NCBI GenBank assembly: GCA_032988165.1
Contig: JANTQF010000011.1
Span: 62,001-126,000, forward strand
Source: Emmonsiellopsis sp. PD_33
Taxonomy: Eukaryota; Ascomycota; Eurotiomycetes; Onygenales; Ajellomycetaceae
Direction: 5' to 3'
DNA: 64,000 nt
Both the position numbers and the translations under genes were made by a program. Below are positions 11,322-22,236 of this stretch, one piece after another. Positions within the stretch are counted from its first letter, which is position 1, and every line of letters starts with the position of its first letter. A model generated the notes under the pieces. It saw only the letters and a program-made list of their open reading frames with translations. It did not search any database and was not told where the DNA came from.

Positions 11322-12946
11322 CTAGATACGATGCTTCTCGCTCTCTGTAGTAAGATGGTCTTGTTAGCAAGTCTGTACAAAAATAGTCTGCTGGCTGGTA
11401 GAGTGAATGGAAGGCGCAGTCATCACGTACCAAGTCTTGAATAGAGCATGTAAAGTGCCATTTGGTTGCACTCCTGCGTCCCCGTGATCGTAACCAAGCG
11501 CTCATTGCTGTTATCCTGAGGCTCATTGATCTTGATGACACTTCCACTGAGATGACGGATCTCATTGATCTTGGCACCTCCCTTTCCGATAATAGCGCCA
11601 ACCATATCGTTGGGAATGAAGATCTGCTGCGTCACTGGTGCTCCTGGAACAACTCCACCAACAGGTTGAGCGCTTGGGGTACCATGCACTGGGGCAGCCT
11701 GGGGCGCACCGTAAGGCGCAGGCTGGTGTGGACCGGCTCCAGTATATCCAGGACGAGGCGAAGCGCCGTAGTGAAGTGTTTGTTGGGGTACCTGGGCCTG
11801 GGGACCGCCCTGTCCGTGAATGTAAGGTACGCCGTATCCGCCAGTCGATACCGCGCGGTTCGCCTGTGGTTGATGCCTCTTGAAGGTATCTGGATGTCCG
11901 TACTGTCCACCAGCAGGCTGGGGAACATATGGAACTACCTGCATGCCGCCAGGAACAACACCAGCGGGGCCACCGCTGCGAGTGGCGTACGCGGAAGCGG
12001 CTGGTCCGCCGAACCTTTCAGTCAGCTGTTCTACCAAAGTAACTGCAACATAATAGGTGGCAATGTGAACTGCATCGGCAACACCAAGGATAACAAGTGA
12101 TCGCTCAGTGGAGAGGGGAAGGCAGGAATCGGAGGCATTAAGGCGGGCACCGGAAGCCTCTTGGATCTCGCGGATGCGCACACCCGACTTGCCAATGATG
12201 GACCCAATGAGGATGTGGGGAATGAGGAGACGGAGGGGATAGGTCTTTGACTGAGCTGTGGATGCTGACTCCAAGGGCTCATTGTTAAGGGTGCGGATAA
12301 TCAAACCAAAAGCCTTGCATAATATCAGTGATGTGCAATTTTGGGAGATCGAAAAATGAGCCAATCAACATACCTTAGCGACTGCATCTTGCATGCCGCT
12401 GACCGTCAAGATTCTTTCGACAGCGCCACGGGAATAGTCACTGACTGTGCACTTGGCACCAGACAGACGTCGAATCTGAGAAACGTTTTCTCCTCCTTTG
12501 CCAATACACGTGGCAGCCTCAGCGCTAGAGATCACAGCACGGATATGGATCCATCCAGTCTCATCCTGAGAGGCGTGATGTTGGGAAGGGGGCTGGGAGG
12601 AAGACCGGTCATTTTGAGAAGCTGTAGACTGAATCGGTTGGGTCTCCAAGATCTGGGCGGGACCTTTGCCATTGGCATTAGGAGCATCAGGAACAACTAA
12701 ATCACCTTGCTCGTCCTTGACACCATTTTCACCAGCAGCGCTCTTTGGGGCGGCTTCGGACTTGATGCCCTCCGTAGCCGAACTTTCACCTTCTGATGCG
12801 ATCTTAGGCTCTTCTTCCTCCCCTTTTACTACTTTGTCCAGGGCAGGGCGCTTCGCATCGGGCTGGTCGGTGGGCCCGGATGGCGAAGAGGGATCCTCGA
12901 GGGGACGCTTCGTCGATGCGACGGCTGAAGTTGGAGACGCAGACAT
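11322..12946 (-). CDS. Triple KH-domain RNA-binding protein (Rnc1/PCBP-like)
   Basis: Three exons (12946-12374, 12313-11431, 11344-11322) give 492 residues. There are three KH domains, each with a GxxG loop: CIGKGGENVSQIR (about 131-191), SIIGKSGVRIREIQ (about 212-285) and AIIGKGGAKINEIR (about 420-485). A Ser/Glu-rich N terminus precedes KH1, and a Pro/Gly/Gln/Tyr-rich linker separates KH2 from KH3. The last exon is only 23 nt and completes the ending YSRLESEKHRI; reading through the intron would stop after LG-T. The order matches S. pombe Rnc1, budding yeast Pbp2 and human PCBPs, which bind poly-C or U-rich mRNA to control stability or translation. It diverges from the coiled-coil gene across a 1-kb promoter. 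Confidence 0.9.
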
Positions 12947-13973
12947 ATTGGCTTCGGTGGATTGTCGAAGGGATTCGCGTTCGAGTCTGGGAATAAGAGG
13001 TATCCTGCTGGGGATGCTTTTGCTTCACCTACGTTGGGAAAAACAGGGTCGAAGTAGGATTAAATCGAATATGTTTCTTAAATTCTTTTCTGGATCGACT
13101 ATATACACCAGGTATTTCCCAAGGAAAACTTGCTGGTGCAGTGTGGTCGATTGGAGAGGAGAGGCTGGTGCTTGGAGATAGGCAGGCAATGGGCAGGCAG
13201 TTATGCGGTGCGGAGTGAAGGTGGAGTCGACGTGGGTTGAGTGTAGGTGTTGCAGTATAAAGGTGAGAGGCGGGAGTACTATTGAGCAGAAGGCTCCGGG
13301 AAAGGTGTTCTTGAGAGATGCTGGGAGAGAAACTTGGATCGACAGGGGGTTGCGGAGGGGTTGAGTGAGGTGCTGGTGAAAGATGACGGAAGCCCTCACG
13401 GGATTTGTTTGCTTGACAGAGTAACAGGCTTGAACAAGAGGATGAACGCAGAGTGTTGGAGTCTTTCAAAGGCTTTTCAGCAGCTTGTTTTCCTTGCTTG
13501 CACCTGGCCTGTCCTTGCACGAAACCTGAGGAAGTCTTTGTTAGCAGCTGAGACGCGCCGGGGGGAAGGCAAGGCTGGCTCAAAGGGGCGGGTTGGGGAC
13601 TGACAAGAAAGCAGGGGGACTGGAGGTGAAACAGACAAGAGCACAGCGCGGGGGGGGGAGGGCAGAGAAGGCGCAAAATGACAGCAGCGAGGATGGAGAT
13701 GGGATGGGGACGGGGTGAGGTTGAGGTTGAGGTTGGAGATGAGGTTGGAGATGAGGTTGGAGATGGACGAGGAGGCGAAAGAGCCGCAGCGGGAAGAGAC
13801 ACGCGCCACTAGCCGGATTAAGCGAAACCTGGCCCAGTCGGGCTTAGCGTGCCGAGCTAAACCTGAGAGCACAGGTCACGTGCGCTTCGCGTATCAACTT
13901 GATGTCCAGGGGTGACAGACATATAGATGGATACACATGGATTGACTTCATATCCAGCGTCTAATCTCACACA
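12947..13973. other. Divergent promoter and leader region
   Basis: Between the KH gene and the coiled-coil gene. Overlapping frames are Pro/Ser-rich on one strand and look like composition artefacts. A GAGGTTGGAGAT-type tandem repeat lies near 13717-13765. The KH-proximal part is pyrimidine-rich on the KH strand, consistent with a long 5' leader. Confidence 0.5.
13717..13765. repeat. Short tandem repeat (GAGGTTGAGGTT / GAGGTTGGAGAT units)
   Basis: Imperfect 6-, 12- and 15-base units based on GAGGTTG and GAGATGAGGTTG are repeated several times. It is noncoding in context. Confidence 0.8.
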
Positions 13974-15126
13974 ATGGCGTCGCATCATGATATCCTAGAC
14001 AGAATACGCGTCTTTTCCGAGAACAACCACAAACTCGAACAAGAACGCGCCTCCCACCCCCTCGACCATGCCGCCTACAACCAGCAACTAGACCAGACCC
14101 TTAGACAGCTTCAGGACCAAGTAAAGCGTCAAGAATCTGCTCTTCAGCAGGTTCGTCTCCCCTTCTCTACATTTCGAGCCATCAATTGCCCCTCTAACCA
14201 CAACCTCACAGCTCCGCCTCTCCCACTCGCACTCCCAACCCCCCCTCCCGCGCCCCGGCCTCGACCCCGCCACGCGCCTTTCCCAAACCCGCCGCGCAAC
14301 AAAGGCCTACGAATCCCTCACGCAAACCACTCCGTCAACCCCTTTCCCTCTATCCCCCGAAACCCCCGCGCTCCCCACCCTCCTCGCCGTCCGCCAAACA
14401 ACAACCCAAATAGCCTCTCTAAAAACAAGCATCACCGCCCTCGCCTCCGACCTCAACACCGACCGCGCACGCCTCAAAAGCGAAGAGTCAGCCGTGCGCG
14501 ATGCACGTCTAATCACCTCGGGTCTCGAGGGGCGGATTGAACACCTCCAATCCACGCGGCCGGGGGAGAGGGAGAAGAGCGCGGCACAGGTGGGGCGGGA
14601 GCTGGTTCAGCGGGAGCGGAAGCGGAAGGTGGAGATGGAGAGGAAGACGGGGCTGTTGAAGGATGCGTTGAAGGAATTTGTGGACGGGTATCTTGCTGCG
14701 ATGCTTGCGGCGGAGGATCTGGGCGGGCCGGTTGTGGGGGATCAGATTGTGGTTGCGGATCGGACGTTGGAGGCTGGGTATACGGCTAGTGGGAAGGAGA
14801 GGAAGAGGAAGGATGATTCCGGTGCGGGTGTTGGTACTGGTGCTGGTGGGGATTCGAGGCAGAGGAAGATCGATGAGCTTGTGAATCAGGGGGGGCGTGG
14901 GGAGGGGCGGAGTGGTGGGGTGAGTCGGAAACGAGAGGCGGCGGGGCGGGAGATGCATGCGCTTTTTGAGTCGTTGTTGGAGGCTGCGGCGACGTCGAGT
15001 TATATTGAGCTCGAGCAGGATTCGGCTGCGTCGAGGTTCTTGGTCAAAGCGAAGATTGCGCAGTTCCATCCGCGCGATGCCCGCCGGTTACGGCTAATTG
15101 ATTTTGCGAGGGAGTTGGCGGATTGA
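13974..15126 (+). CDS. Coiled-coil protein, possibly an inner-kinetochore (CENP-K/Sim4-like) subunit
   Basis: Two exons (13974-14150, 14212-15126) give 363 residues. The 61-nt intron (GTTCGT donor, CTAACC branch, CAG acceptor) is needed because the exon 1 frame changes meaning downstream. Long heptad-like stretches occur at about residues 18-60 (LDQTLRQLQDQVKRQESAL) and about 115-200 (TTTQIASLKTSITALASDL, RITSGLEGRIEHLQ-like). A conserved-looking C terminus reads SAASRFLVKAKIAQFHPRD then LRLIDFARELAD. The gene is convincing, but the kinetochore assignment rests on general resemblance and should be treated as a guess. Codon choice shifts from C-ending in the first half to G-ending in the second. 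Confidence 0.65.
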
Positions 15127-15294
15127 TTTATTTATTGAGGCCTGTGCTTCTTAATGTAGGTATTACTATTGAATATGCAAATTGTACCAACAAAGGCTTT
15201 ATCCATGTTATATGAAGCTAATATCCAACCATTGCTAAGAAACGAGTTGTCCCGAAATAAAATAGGAATAATGAATGCCCTGAACAATATTCCG

Positions 15295-17274
15295 CTAATC
15301 AATAGTGTCATCCCTCAGTGCGAAAAGCTGCTTGATCACCTCATCCGCGTTCGCACGGATCGCATTGTGGTACATGACGTTTGTCACAAACTGCTTGCAG
15401 TTCTTGATCTTCGATGCAGTCTCGGTTGCCAGGTCATAATGCACGTACATGTCTTCAACAAAGGTTGCCGCAAACACCGGCACCTCGTTCCGTGCTAGTT
15501 GTTCCTCGTCGTAAAGGTCCGGCCAGTCTTCTAAACTTGCAACAATGTCCGCGACCTCTCTTACCTTGCCAAGCTCGTATGATGATTCGAACATGTGTTT
15601 GTATATCTGTACATGTCGGTTAATTGACTGTGTTCTAACTATGGGGATAATCTGGATTCCCTTACCATTTCCCCTGTAAAGAATACCGGACCTCCGTTCG
15701 CGTTGATTTGGAACTGGGGGTAGTTCGATCTCAGTCGATCAGCAGACCACTTGGATGCAGTCCTAGAACCGTGAAGTTAATTAACTGTGTAGGGTAAATT
15801 GCTAACATGCACCACCTACTGTTGGCAATAAATGGCCTCGTGCAGAACCGCATAGAGGATATTGCTGTCGAACGTCGTAGCGCTATCGATAGTTGAGAGA
15901 GTCGGCGTATTCAGAAATCCGAACAGTTCTAAGTCATTATGCGCCTTCAACACAATATCTGCACAGAACAATGTTAGACACGTTGCATCCTGCTGCAGGG
16001 GATCTGGTTTTACAATACCGTGGATAGAATCAAGCCCTCCTATACATCTGTTAGCTAAGTAGTCCGCAAGAAACAGAATTAGAGCAGTACCTTTCATGCC
16101 AAAGCTTATCCCAAGTGATTGGAAGCGAGCGGACGTAAGTACGCCATTCGGGAGTTCCACTTGGTTGTCACTCAAATAGCGTAGGATCTTATTTACTCTC
16201 TCGACGTCCTCGGGGAACTTTGAATAGTATGCCAGGTTCCGTTCCTGTACCTTCTCTGTTGCACAATATCTTAGTTCTGTAGTTTTCAGTGAAGTTTTCA
16301 GAAACGTACCGTAAGTCTTTGCGTAAACGGTATCTGGTGAGTTTCGTAGAGGCGGGAGTCCTCCGGTTGTGAAAACCTCCCTCAGGCCCTCCGGGCTTCA
16401 CGTATTGATATCAGCTTCAAAAATCGGATTTCTCAGTGTACGGTGAGGTAAAAACTTACAACTTTGATAGATATGTAACAGCACAAAATCCGCCAAAGCT
16501 CTGACCAAGGATGCTCCATTTCTTCTTGTCCTGGGGATATTCAGCCGTGAACAGTTGGCGAATAGCCTCACAGTCACGGACAATATTATCCGCACGAAAG
16601 TTTTTCAGATACTCGGCCTGTTTAGCAGGGGCTCCTTGAAGGGCCAGCGTAGCAGCCGAAATAGGAGTGCTCAAACCTGTCCCTCGTTGGTCGAGTAATA
16701 GGACCTATGTTATTGCTCAGTAACCAACTCAGGAAGAGATGCACAACTTATGGCTCAAGATTTTAAGTAAAGGAGGAGGTGTCACAGTGATCATATTCAG
16801 ATATACTCCAAACATCCAAGTGGGGTACACGAAAATTCAAAGGCCATACCTGATATCCCCTGTCCAACACCATCTGCACCCAACCGATATCCTGTGGCGG
16901 AGAGCAAGACATGCCCGGCCCTCCTTGTAGATAGACGAACCAAGGCAGAGGCTTTAGGTCTTTCTCGATGTCAAGTGCGGGATCCCGGCGTCTCACAGCA
17001 CGGCCAAAGAGTCTGATAGTGGCTTCATGCGGTCGGTTGTAGTCAAGCGGGACGTCCCAGGAAAGCTCTGCCACTCTTAATTTTCCTGTACATTTCGAGC
17101 GGCGCCGTTCAGATATTAGTTAATCCAGTCTGCAGGGTTCGTTGACAGAGATACTTATGCATCAATATGGCAGATATCATGGCGGGATGGGGAATGGTGG
17201 TAAATATGCAAAAGTTGACCCCACGCACCTGGAACATAATGGGCCTGGGACCGGACCAGTTTTGCGAGCCACAT
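15295..17274 (-). CDS. Proline iminopeptidase-like alpha/beta hydrolase (S33)
   Basis: I assemble nine exons: 17274-17229, 17085-16850, 16704-16460, 16395-16310, 16255-16091, 16039-16019, 15958-15820, 15762-15666, 15606-15295. They sum to 448 codons plus stop. The start reads MWLAKLVRSQAHYVPG joined to KLRVAELSWDVPLD. Family landmarks are the oxyanion motif LQGGPGMSC, LLLDQRGTGLS, and the nucleophile elbow GQSFGG with S163. The acid is probably in VEDMYVHYDL and the histidine in MYHNAIRANADEV near the end. Family members release N-terminal proline or related residues from peptides; no signal peptide is visible, so it is probably cytosolic. One exon is just 21 nt. The gene diverges from a PLP decarboxylase. 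Confidence 0.88.
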
Positions 17275-17869
17275 GGTAACAGTAAGTTGCTGTTAAGATA
17301 GTAGTTGGCAGACAGTACACTAGCTAGACTGTTATGTTGGCAATCCTGGAGTTGGTGTGCGTGTGGAGGAAGCGTTCAATATTTATGTGGTGGAGATGAT
17401 GTTTCTCAGCGAGGGAATCCTTGGAAACTTCAAGTTTGCTGGCACACCACGCTTAAATAACTTCACCACAGTCCATTCCATGCACCTCTTTTATTTATGG
17501 TGATAAGATATTACGAAGATAAAGGTATTTTATTCACCAAAAGTATTTCAAATACTCTACATGATATAAGAAAACTAATAAACTCTTGGAGAGCTAGATA
17601 TCTTAGTTACATTGTCTACCAGGATGAAGACCCACCTACGGAGTACATGGCATCAAACAGCTAACTAATAGATCATGGCGGAGGATGACTCCAACATCCG
17701 GCCGATAGCTAGCTGCGCACCGGGATCTGGATTGACTCACGCTCGCATTACGTTCGGGATTCAACAATAATCTATATAAACCACCAACAGCCCTCCACAT
17801 CATACAATTTCATCCAGCCGAGCAGGTACAACAAAAACCCGACCCCGCTCTCCAAAAAATATATACAGG
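17275..17869. other. Divergent promoter region
   Basis: AT-rich stretch between the peptidase and the decarboxylase. A TATA-like site at 17771-17780 precedes the decarboxylase start. No gene is visible. Confidence 0.5.
17771..17780 (+). promoter_or_regulatory. TATA-like box
   Basis: TCTATATAAA lies about 90 bases before the decarboxylase ATG, followed by a CA/CT-rich leader. Confidence 0.4.
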
Positions 17870-19420
17870 ATGCCCATCCAACCCCTCCCTTCCCCTGAAA
17901 AGGACCCTCTCCCCTCAGCCCTCTGGACAACAGCCCTAACCCCCTGGTCCGCCCCTATCCTCCCCTCCCTCACCTCCCTCTCCGCCGCCCAGGCCTCGCT
18001 CATCACCACCATCCCCCCCGCCGGCCTTGGCTACACCCAGACAAAAGCTCACCTCCTCAACGACATCGTCCCAGGCCTAAACGGCAGCAGCCTTAGCGCG
18101 AACTACTACGGTTTTGTCATCGGCGGCGTCACTCCCGCCGCACTGCTGGCCGACAATGTAGTGTCGGTCTATGACCAGAACGTGCAGGTGCATTTGCCTG
18201 GCCATTCGGTCGCGACTGATGTGGAGGATCGGGCGTTGGGGATGTTGTTGGAGCTTTTCGGGTTGGAGGGGGCGCAGTGGCGGCATAAGACGCTGACTAC
18301 GGGGGCGACGGCGAGTAATTTGCTGGGACTGGCGTTGGGGAGGGAGTGGGTGCTTAGGAAGGCGGTGGAGAGGAATGCGAATGGGGAGGAGAGGGAGGTG
18401 ATGAGCGTGGGAGAGCATGGGGTCTCTGGGGTTTTGCGGGCCGCGGGGCTAAGGGGGGTGCAAGTTTTGTCTTCGCATCCGCATTCGTCTCTGGGGAAGG
18501 CAGCGGGCATTTTGGGGATTGGGAGGGCGAATGTGAAGAATGTCTGTGTTAAGAGGACTGCTGGTGTTGAGGAAGGTTATCGTCCTGTCTCCTTTGATTT
18601 CGAAGCTTTGGAGAAGGAGTTAGCCAGGAGTGATATGGCCAGTATCGTCGCCGTATCTTGCGGGGAGGTCAATACGGGCCAGTTTGCTACGAGTGGCATC
18701 GAGGAGTTCAAGCAGATACGGCAGCTGTGTGATAAGTACGGTGCTTGGTTACATGTCGACGGTGCATTTGGTATGTTTGGGCGAATCCTGAAGGACGGCC
18801 CGGAGAGCGATCAGTTCAAGGACATCTGGATGAAATGCGAGGGTCTCGAGTTGGCAGATTCAATTACTGGAGACGGGCACAAGCTGCTCAATGTCCCCTA
18901 CGATTGTGGATTTTTCTTCTCCCGCTACGCTGAGATTGCAGAGGATGTTTGTCGCAATCCCAATGCTGCGTACCTGAGCGGTGGAGGCGGAGGAGATTCG
19001 ATCCCTGCACCAAATAATAATGGCATTGAGAATTCGAGGCGGTTCCGCGCTCTGCCAGTTTACGCAACGCTGGTTGCATATGGGCGGGATGGATACCGGG
19101 AGATGTTGCAGAACCAGATAAGCCTGGCCCGAATGGTTGCTAGTTGGCTATTTGAGCATCCTGCTTACATTACGCTGCCTGAGACTCCGACTGTGGATGA
19201 GCTGGTACGAAATACATATATCGTTGTTCTGTTCAGGGCGAAGGACGACTCGCTGAACCAGACGCTGACGACCAAAATAAACGCAACTTCAAAAATATTT
19301 GTATCTGGGACAAGCTGGGAGGGAAAGCCTGCGTGCAGAGTTGCGATTTCGAACTGGAGGGTGAATGTAAGGGAGGATTTTGAAAGGATAAAAGATGTTC
19401 TGAGTGAAGTTGCTCAGTAG
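17870..19420 (+). CDS. PLP-dependent group II (aromatic amino acid type) decarboxylase
   Basis: A single exon of 516 residues. The fold-type I decarboxylase core is clear: TTGATASNLLGLALGREW near the cofactor phosphate site, VSCGEVNTGQFATSG, the HVDGAFGMFGR strand whose Asp contacts the pyridine nitrogen, and TGDGHKLLNVPYDCGFFF with the Schiff-base lysine K338. Group II enzymes decarboxylate tyrosine, DOPA, tryptophan, glutamate or similar substrates to amines; the substrate here cannot be fixed by eye. No signal peptide is seen, so it is probably cytosolic. It has no introns while the divergent neighbour has eight. Codon use turns strongly G/C-ending in the 5' half. Transfer is possible but unproven. 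Confidence 0.88.
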   Translation: MPIQPLPSPEKDPLPSALWTTALTPWSAPILPSLTSLSAAQASLITTIPPAGLGYTQTKAHLLNDIVPGLNGSSLSANYYGFVIGGVTPAALLADNVVSVYDQNVQVHLPGHSVATDVEDRALGMLLELFGLEGAQWRHKTLTTGATASNLLGLALGREWVLRKAVERNANGEEREVMSVGEHGVSGVLRAAGLRGVQVLSSHPHSSLGKAAGILGIGRANVKNVCVKRTAGVEEGYRPVSFDFEALEKELARSDMASIVAVSCGEVNTGQFATSGIEEFKQIRQLCDKYGAWLHVDGAFGMFGRILKDGPESDQFKDIWMKCEGLELADSITGDGHKLLNVPYDCGFFFSRYAEIAEDVCRNPNAAYLSGGGGGDSIPAPNNNGIENSRRFRALPVYATLVAYGRDGYREMLQNQISLARMVASWLFEHPAYITLPETPTVDELVRNTYIVVLFRAKDDSLNQTLTTKINATSKIFVSGTSWEGKPACRVAISNWRVNVREDFERIKDVLSEVAQ

Positions 19421-19550
19421 GCTGGACGATAAAGAAAATCGCGCGGGTGTATATATCTTTTGTTTATGTGGGGACGGGGCGAGGGTACATAGAATGTGCA
19501 TATCATAAATGACCAAGAATAGATCCTAGAGTTTCATCTCCACATCACAT

Positions 19551-21729
19551 CTATCTCCGTCGACCTCCGGAAGGAACATCATTCCCCCTATCAGCAATAC
19601 TAACCACCTCACCAATACCAGCCTCCTCCTGCTCATCCTCCAGAGCCGTAATCTCCTCTCTGCAGTCCCACCACTTCTCTTCCGCAATACTAAAGGCCTC
19701 CTTCCGCAGCTCCTTCACTGTCTTCTCAACCCCAGTCTTCTGATCCCTCATCTTCGCGAGCAAGAGCTCCTGCCACTCCGTAGAAGTCCTAGCGAAGAAG
19801 TCTTTCAAAGACTCGAAGGGCCGAGGGTGGGGTCGAGAATCCTGCACAGGGGGTTCCGTTTCCTGTTCGACCTCCATTTCCACCTGTGGAATCTCTGTAA
19901 CGCTGGTTGCAGTTGTAGAAGCAGCTTCGATGGACTGCATTTCCTCATCTTCGTCCTCGCCTTCGTCTGACTCGTCCTCTTCATCTTCTTCCTCATCACT
20001 GTCGACTTCGATGGCATCGTTCCAGTGCTCGGGTTCGTTGTAGAAGATCTCCTTCACGCCATCGAGTTTTACCAGATCGATCGAATACATATCGTTAAAC
20101 GTAAATTCCTGATCGCCTCTCTCAAAAGTCCCACCAAAGATAAAGAGTGTATCGTCTAATACCGCTAGCTGGGAGTTGAACCTGCGATGTGGCATTTCGA
20201 AACGAACAACCAATTCGCGTTTCGCAGGGGCTTCTTCCTCCTCTTTTGGCAAGTCGATATCCATGTCTTCCGGATCAATCTTGGTTGCATTGACTTTGGC
20301 TTCAAGCAAAGCAAGATTACGCATCAGCTCCTCCTCATCAGCTTTACCCCGATTTCGTGATCTCGCAGCCTGCATTGCAGCTTGCTGTTTCTTCCCAGGG
20401 GCCCGCGGGCGACGAAGAGATATTTGGAAGAAGCGGTTACGATCGGTAGTCCAAGCGTAAAGGGCGTCATAGAATTCGCTGTCGATGCCTTCCTCCGTAG
20501 CTTCGACGTCGTGGACACCGCCGAAAAGTATTCCACGCCCCTTGTGGAATGCCATAGTTGCACCTGCACGAGGTGGATTGGGAGGATTTGCAGGCTTTTT
20601 CCGTCGCTCCCACCGGACGGTAGGAACCGCGTTGGCGGGTGCGTCGGCTGGTGGCTGGGTGATTCTTAGGAACCATGTGTCTTGGTGAACCATAGGTTTC
20701 AAGATCATGCGTTGAGCTCCGCCTTTCTGTTGCTTACTGACTGCGGTGCTTGTTTTTACGCGAGAATATCCCCCGTAGAGGACTGCGCCTGATTCATGCG
20801 GGAGGAATGAAAATGAGGATCGAGGGTCCGGTTTTTGGGATGCTGGAGGGAGAACGACATTATACCACGAGTATTTTTGGCAGTCGTATATCCATAGATC
20901 CTGGAGGTATTTTGTCTGCTGAGAGGTATCCTGGAATCCGCCAAATAAAATGATGTAGTTCTGTATTCGATGTTAGGATTGGATAATCAATACAGCCAGG
21001 TCTTGAAACCGTATAAGAGTTTGAAAGCCAAAACAGCACGCTATACAAGATCGCAACAAGGTTAGCTTGCCTTAAAGTATGTCATTCTATGGCCGCTCCT
21101 GGCAGGGGGGCCTTTGCCCTTCGTCTCGAGTCTGGTCCACTCCCTTGTTGTAGGGTCTAGGTGCCAGAAATCATTATAATGATAAAATGTACCTTGCTTT
21201 GGAGAAGAGAACTCTCCTATGCAACTTATTAGTATTACTTCCCTATATAATAGACACTCTGATGTATTTCAGACATACCTCCAAACAAGTAAATCCCGCC
21301 TGTATTTCCTCCTCGACACCAGGCATGTCCACTCCTTGGGAGCGGGCTATTTGGACTAGTCACCTCCCGCCATTCGTCTCTATCGACATTGTAGACAAAA
21401 AGATTATTGTAAAACGTAGCCAGAGTGCCATCAAAATACTCGCCTCCGAAGAGGAGAAGTTCATTTCGGCCTGCTGGGGACGCAATCAACGTGGCGGAGG
21501 AGCGGGGAGTTGGCGGCGCACTGACAACCTCAGTGACCTTCAAGAACTTCGCCTGCTCTTCGGCATACGCTGCCAGGACAGCGTCAAGATCAACATCTTC
21601 AGCATCACTGTCATCATTCTGTCCCTTTGCCTTGTTCTTCTTTTCTTTCTGGGCGGCCTTTTTGGATTGTTTTGCGGCGACACGGGCTTTCTGCTCCGCC
21701 GTTTTGGATTTTTTGTCCTTTTTACCCAT
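19551..21729 (-). CDS. kel3: Kelch-repeat protein with DUF4110 (KEL3/KLHDC4-like)
   Basis: Three exons (21729-21279, 21216-21071, 20960-19551) give 668 residues. The Lys-rich start (MGKKDKKSKTAEQKARVAAK) is followed by Kelch blades (ELLLFGGEYFDG, GIYLFGG, NYIILFGGFQDTS, GAVLYGGYSRV, RGILFGGVHDVE, DTLFIFGGTFERG). A strongly acidic run lies around residue 530, and the C-terminal domain with KDFFARTSTEWQELL and EKWWDCREE matches DUF4110. Budding yeast Kel3 and human KLHDC4 share this order; their function is poorly defined. Intron 2 (20961-21070) appears to use a GC donor (AAG|GCAAGC), because no GT lies nearby and the join restores the Kelch repeat. It diverges from the RecQ helicase gene. Confidence 0.9.
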
Positions 21730-22236
21730 TTTGGCGGGGTAGAAAATAGATGTCTGGTTCCGCTCTCTTCCCTCTACTGCATAATCCTCTAGTTATTAAT
21801 GGGCATGCGTGTGGGATTGGTGAATATCAAAAGCCGGGCTAGTTTTTCATTGGTGAGGGGCTGCCGTCGTGATCTCAGATGAGCGGCTTGCCCTAGGTTC
21901 GGGATGCGGTACGAAAACAGGCGGACGAAAACTATGCAATGTCGGCAAATGCGGCTTGTTTTTCGAGGTTCTGCTCTTGTTCTTGAAAATATTGAGATAA
22001 TCAATCCCTATATCTATTGCTTCGGCCGCACTATTTTTTCCCGCTGGATTTTAGACTTTGGCGAGGGGACTGACGTCACGTGCCGACGCGTTAAAGTGAA
22101 CCGCAACACGACTTTGATGTTGGAGGGAAATGGGAATCGAATAAACATCCTCCAGGTCGAACTGCGAATGCCACCAACTGCCCGCCCGTGCTGACCCCAA
22201 GACAGCTACCAACAGGTCCAGCTATGAGACGAATTC
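21730..22236. other. Divergent promoter, kel3/sgs1
   Basis: About 0.5 kb shared upstream of the Kelch gene and the RecQ gene. It includes a TGACGTCACGTG-like palindromic core near 22070-22081, a possible bZIP or bHLH site. No gene is visible. Confidence 0.5.

Noticed and set aside
11462..12100. 212-codon plus-strand frame
   Set aside because: It is antisense to the KH3 half of the KH protein, whose frame and domains are clear.
13974..15126. Initial assignment to the Sim4 subunit Fta4
   Set aside because: The expected Fta4 N-terminal pattern is absent; only a general coiled-coil, CENP-K-like impression remains.
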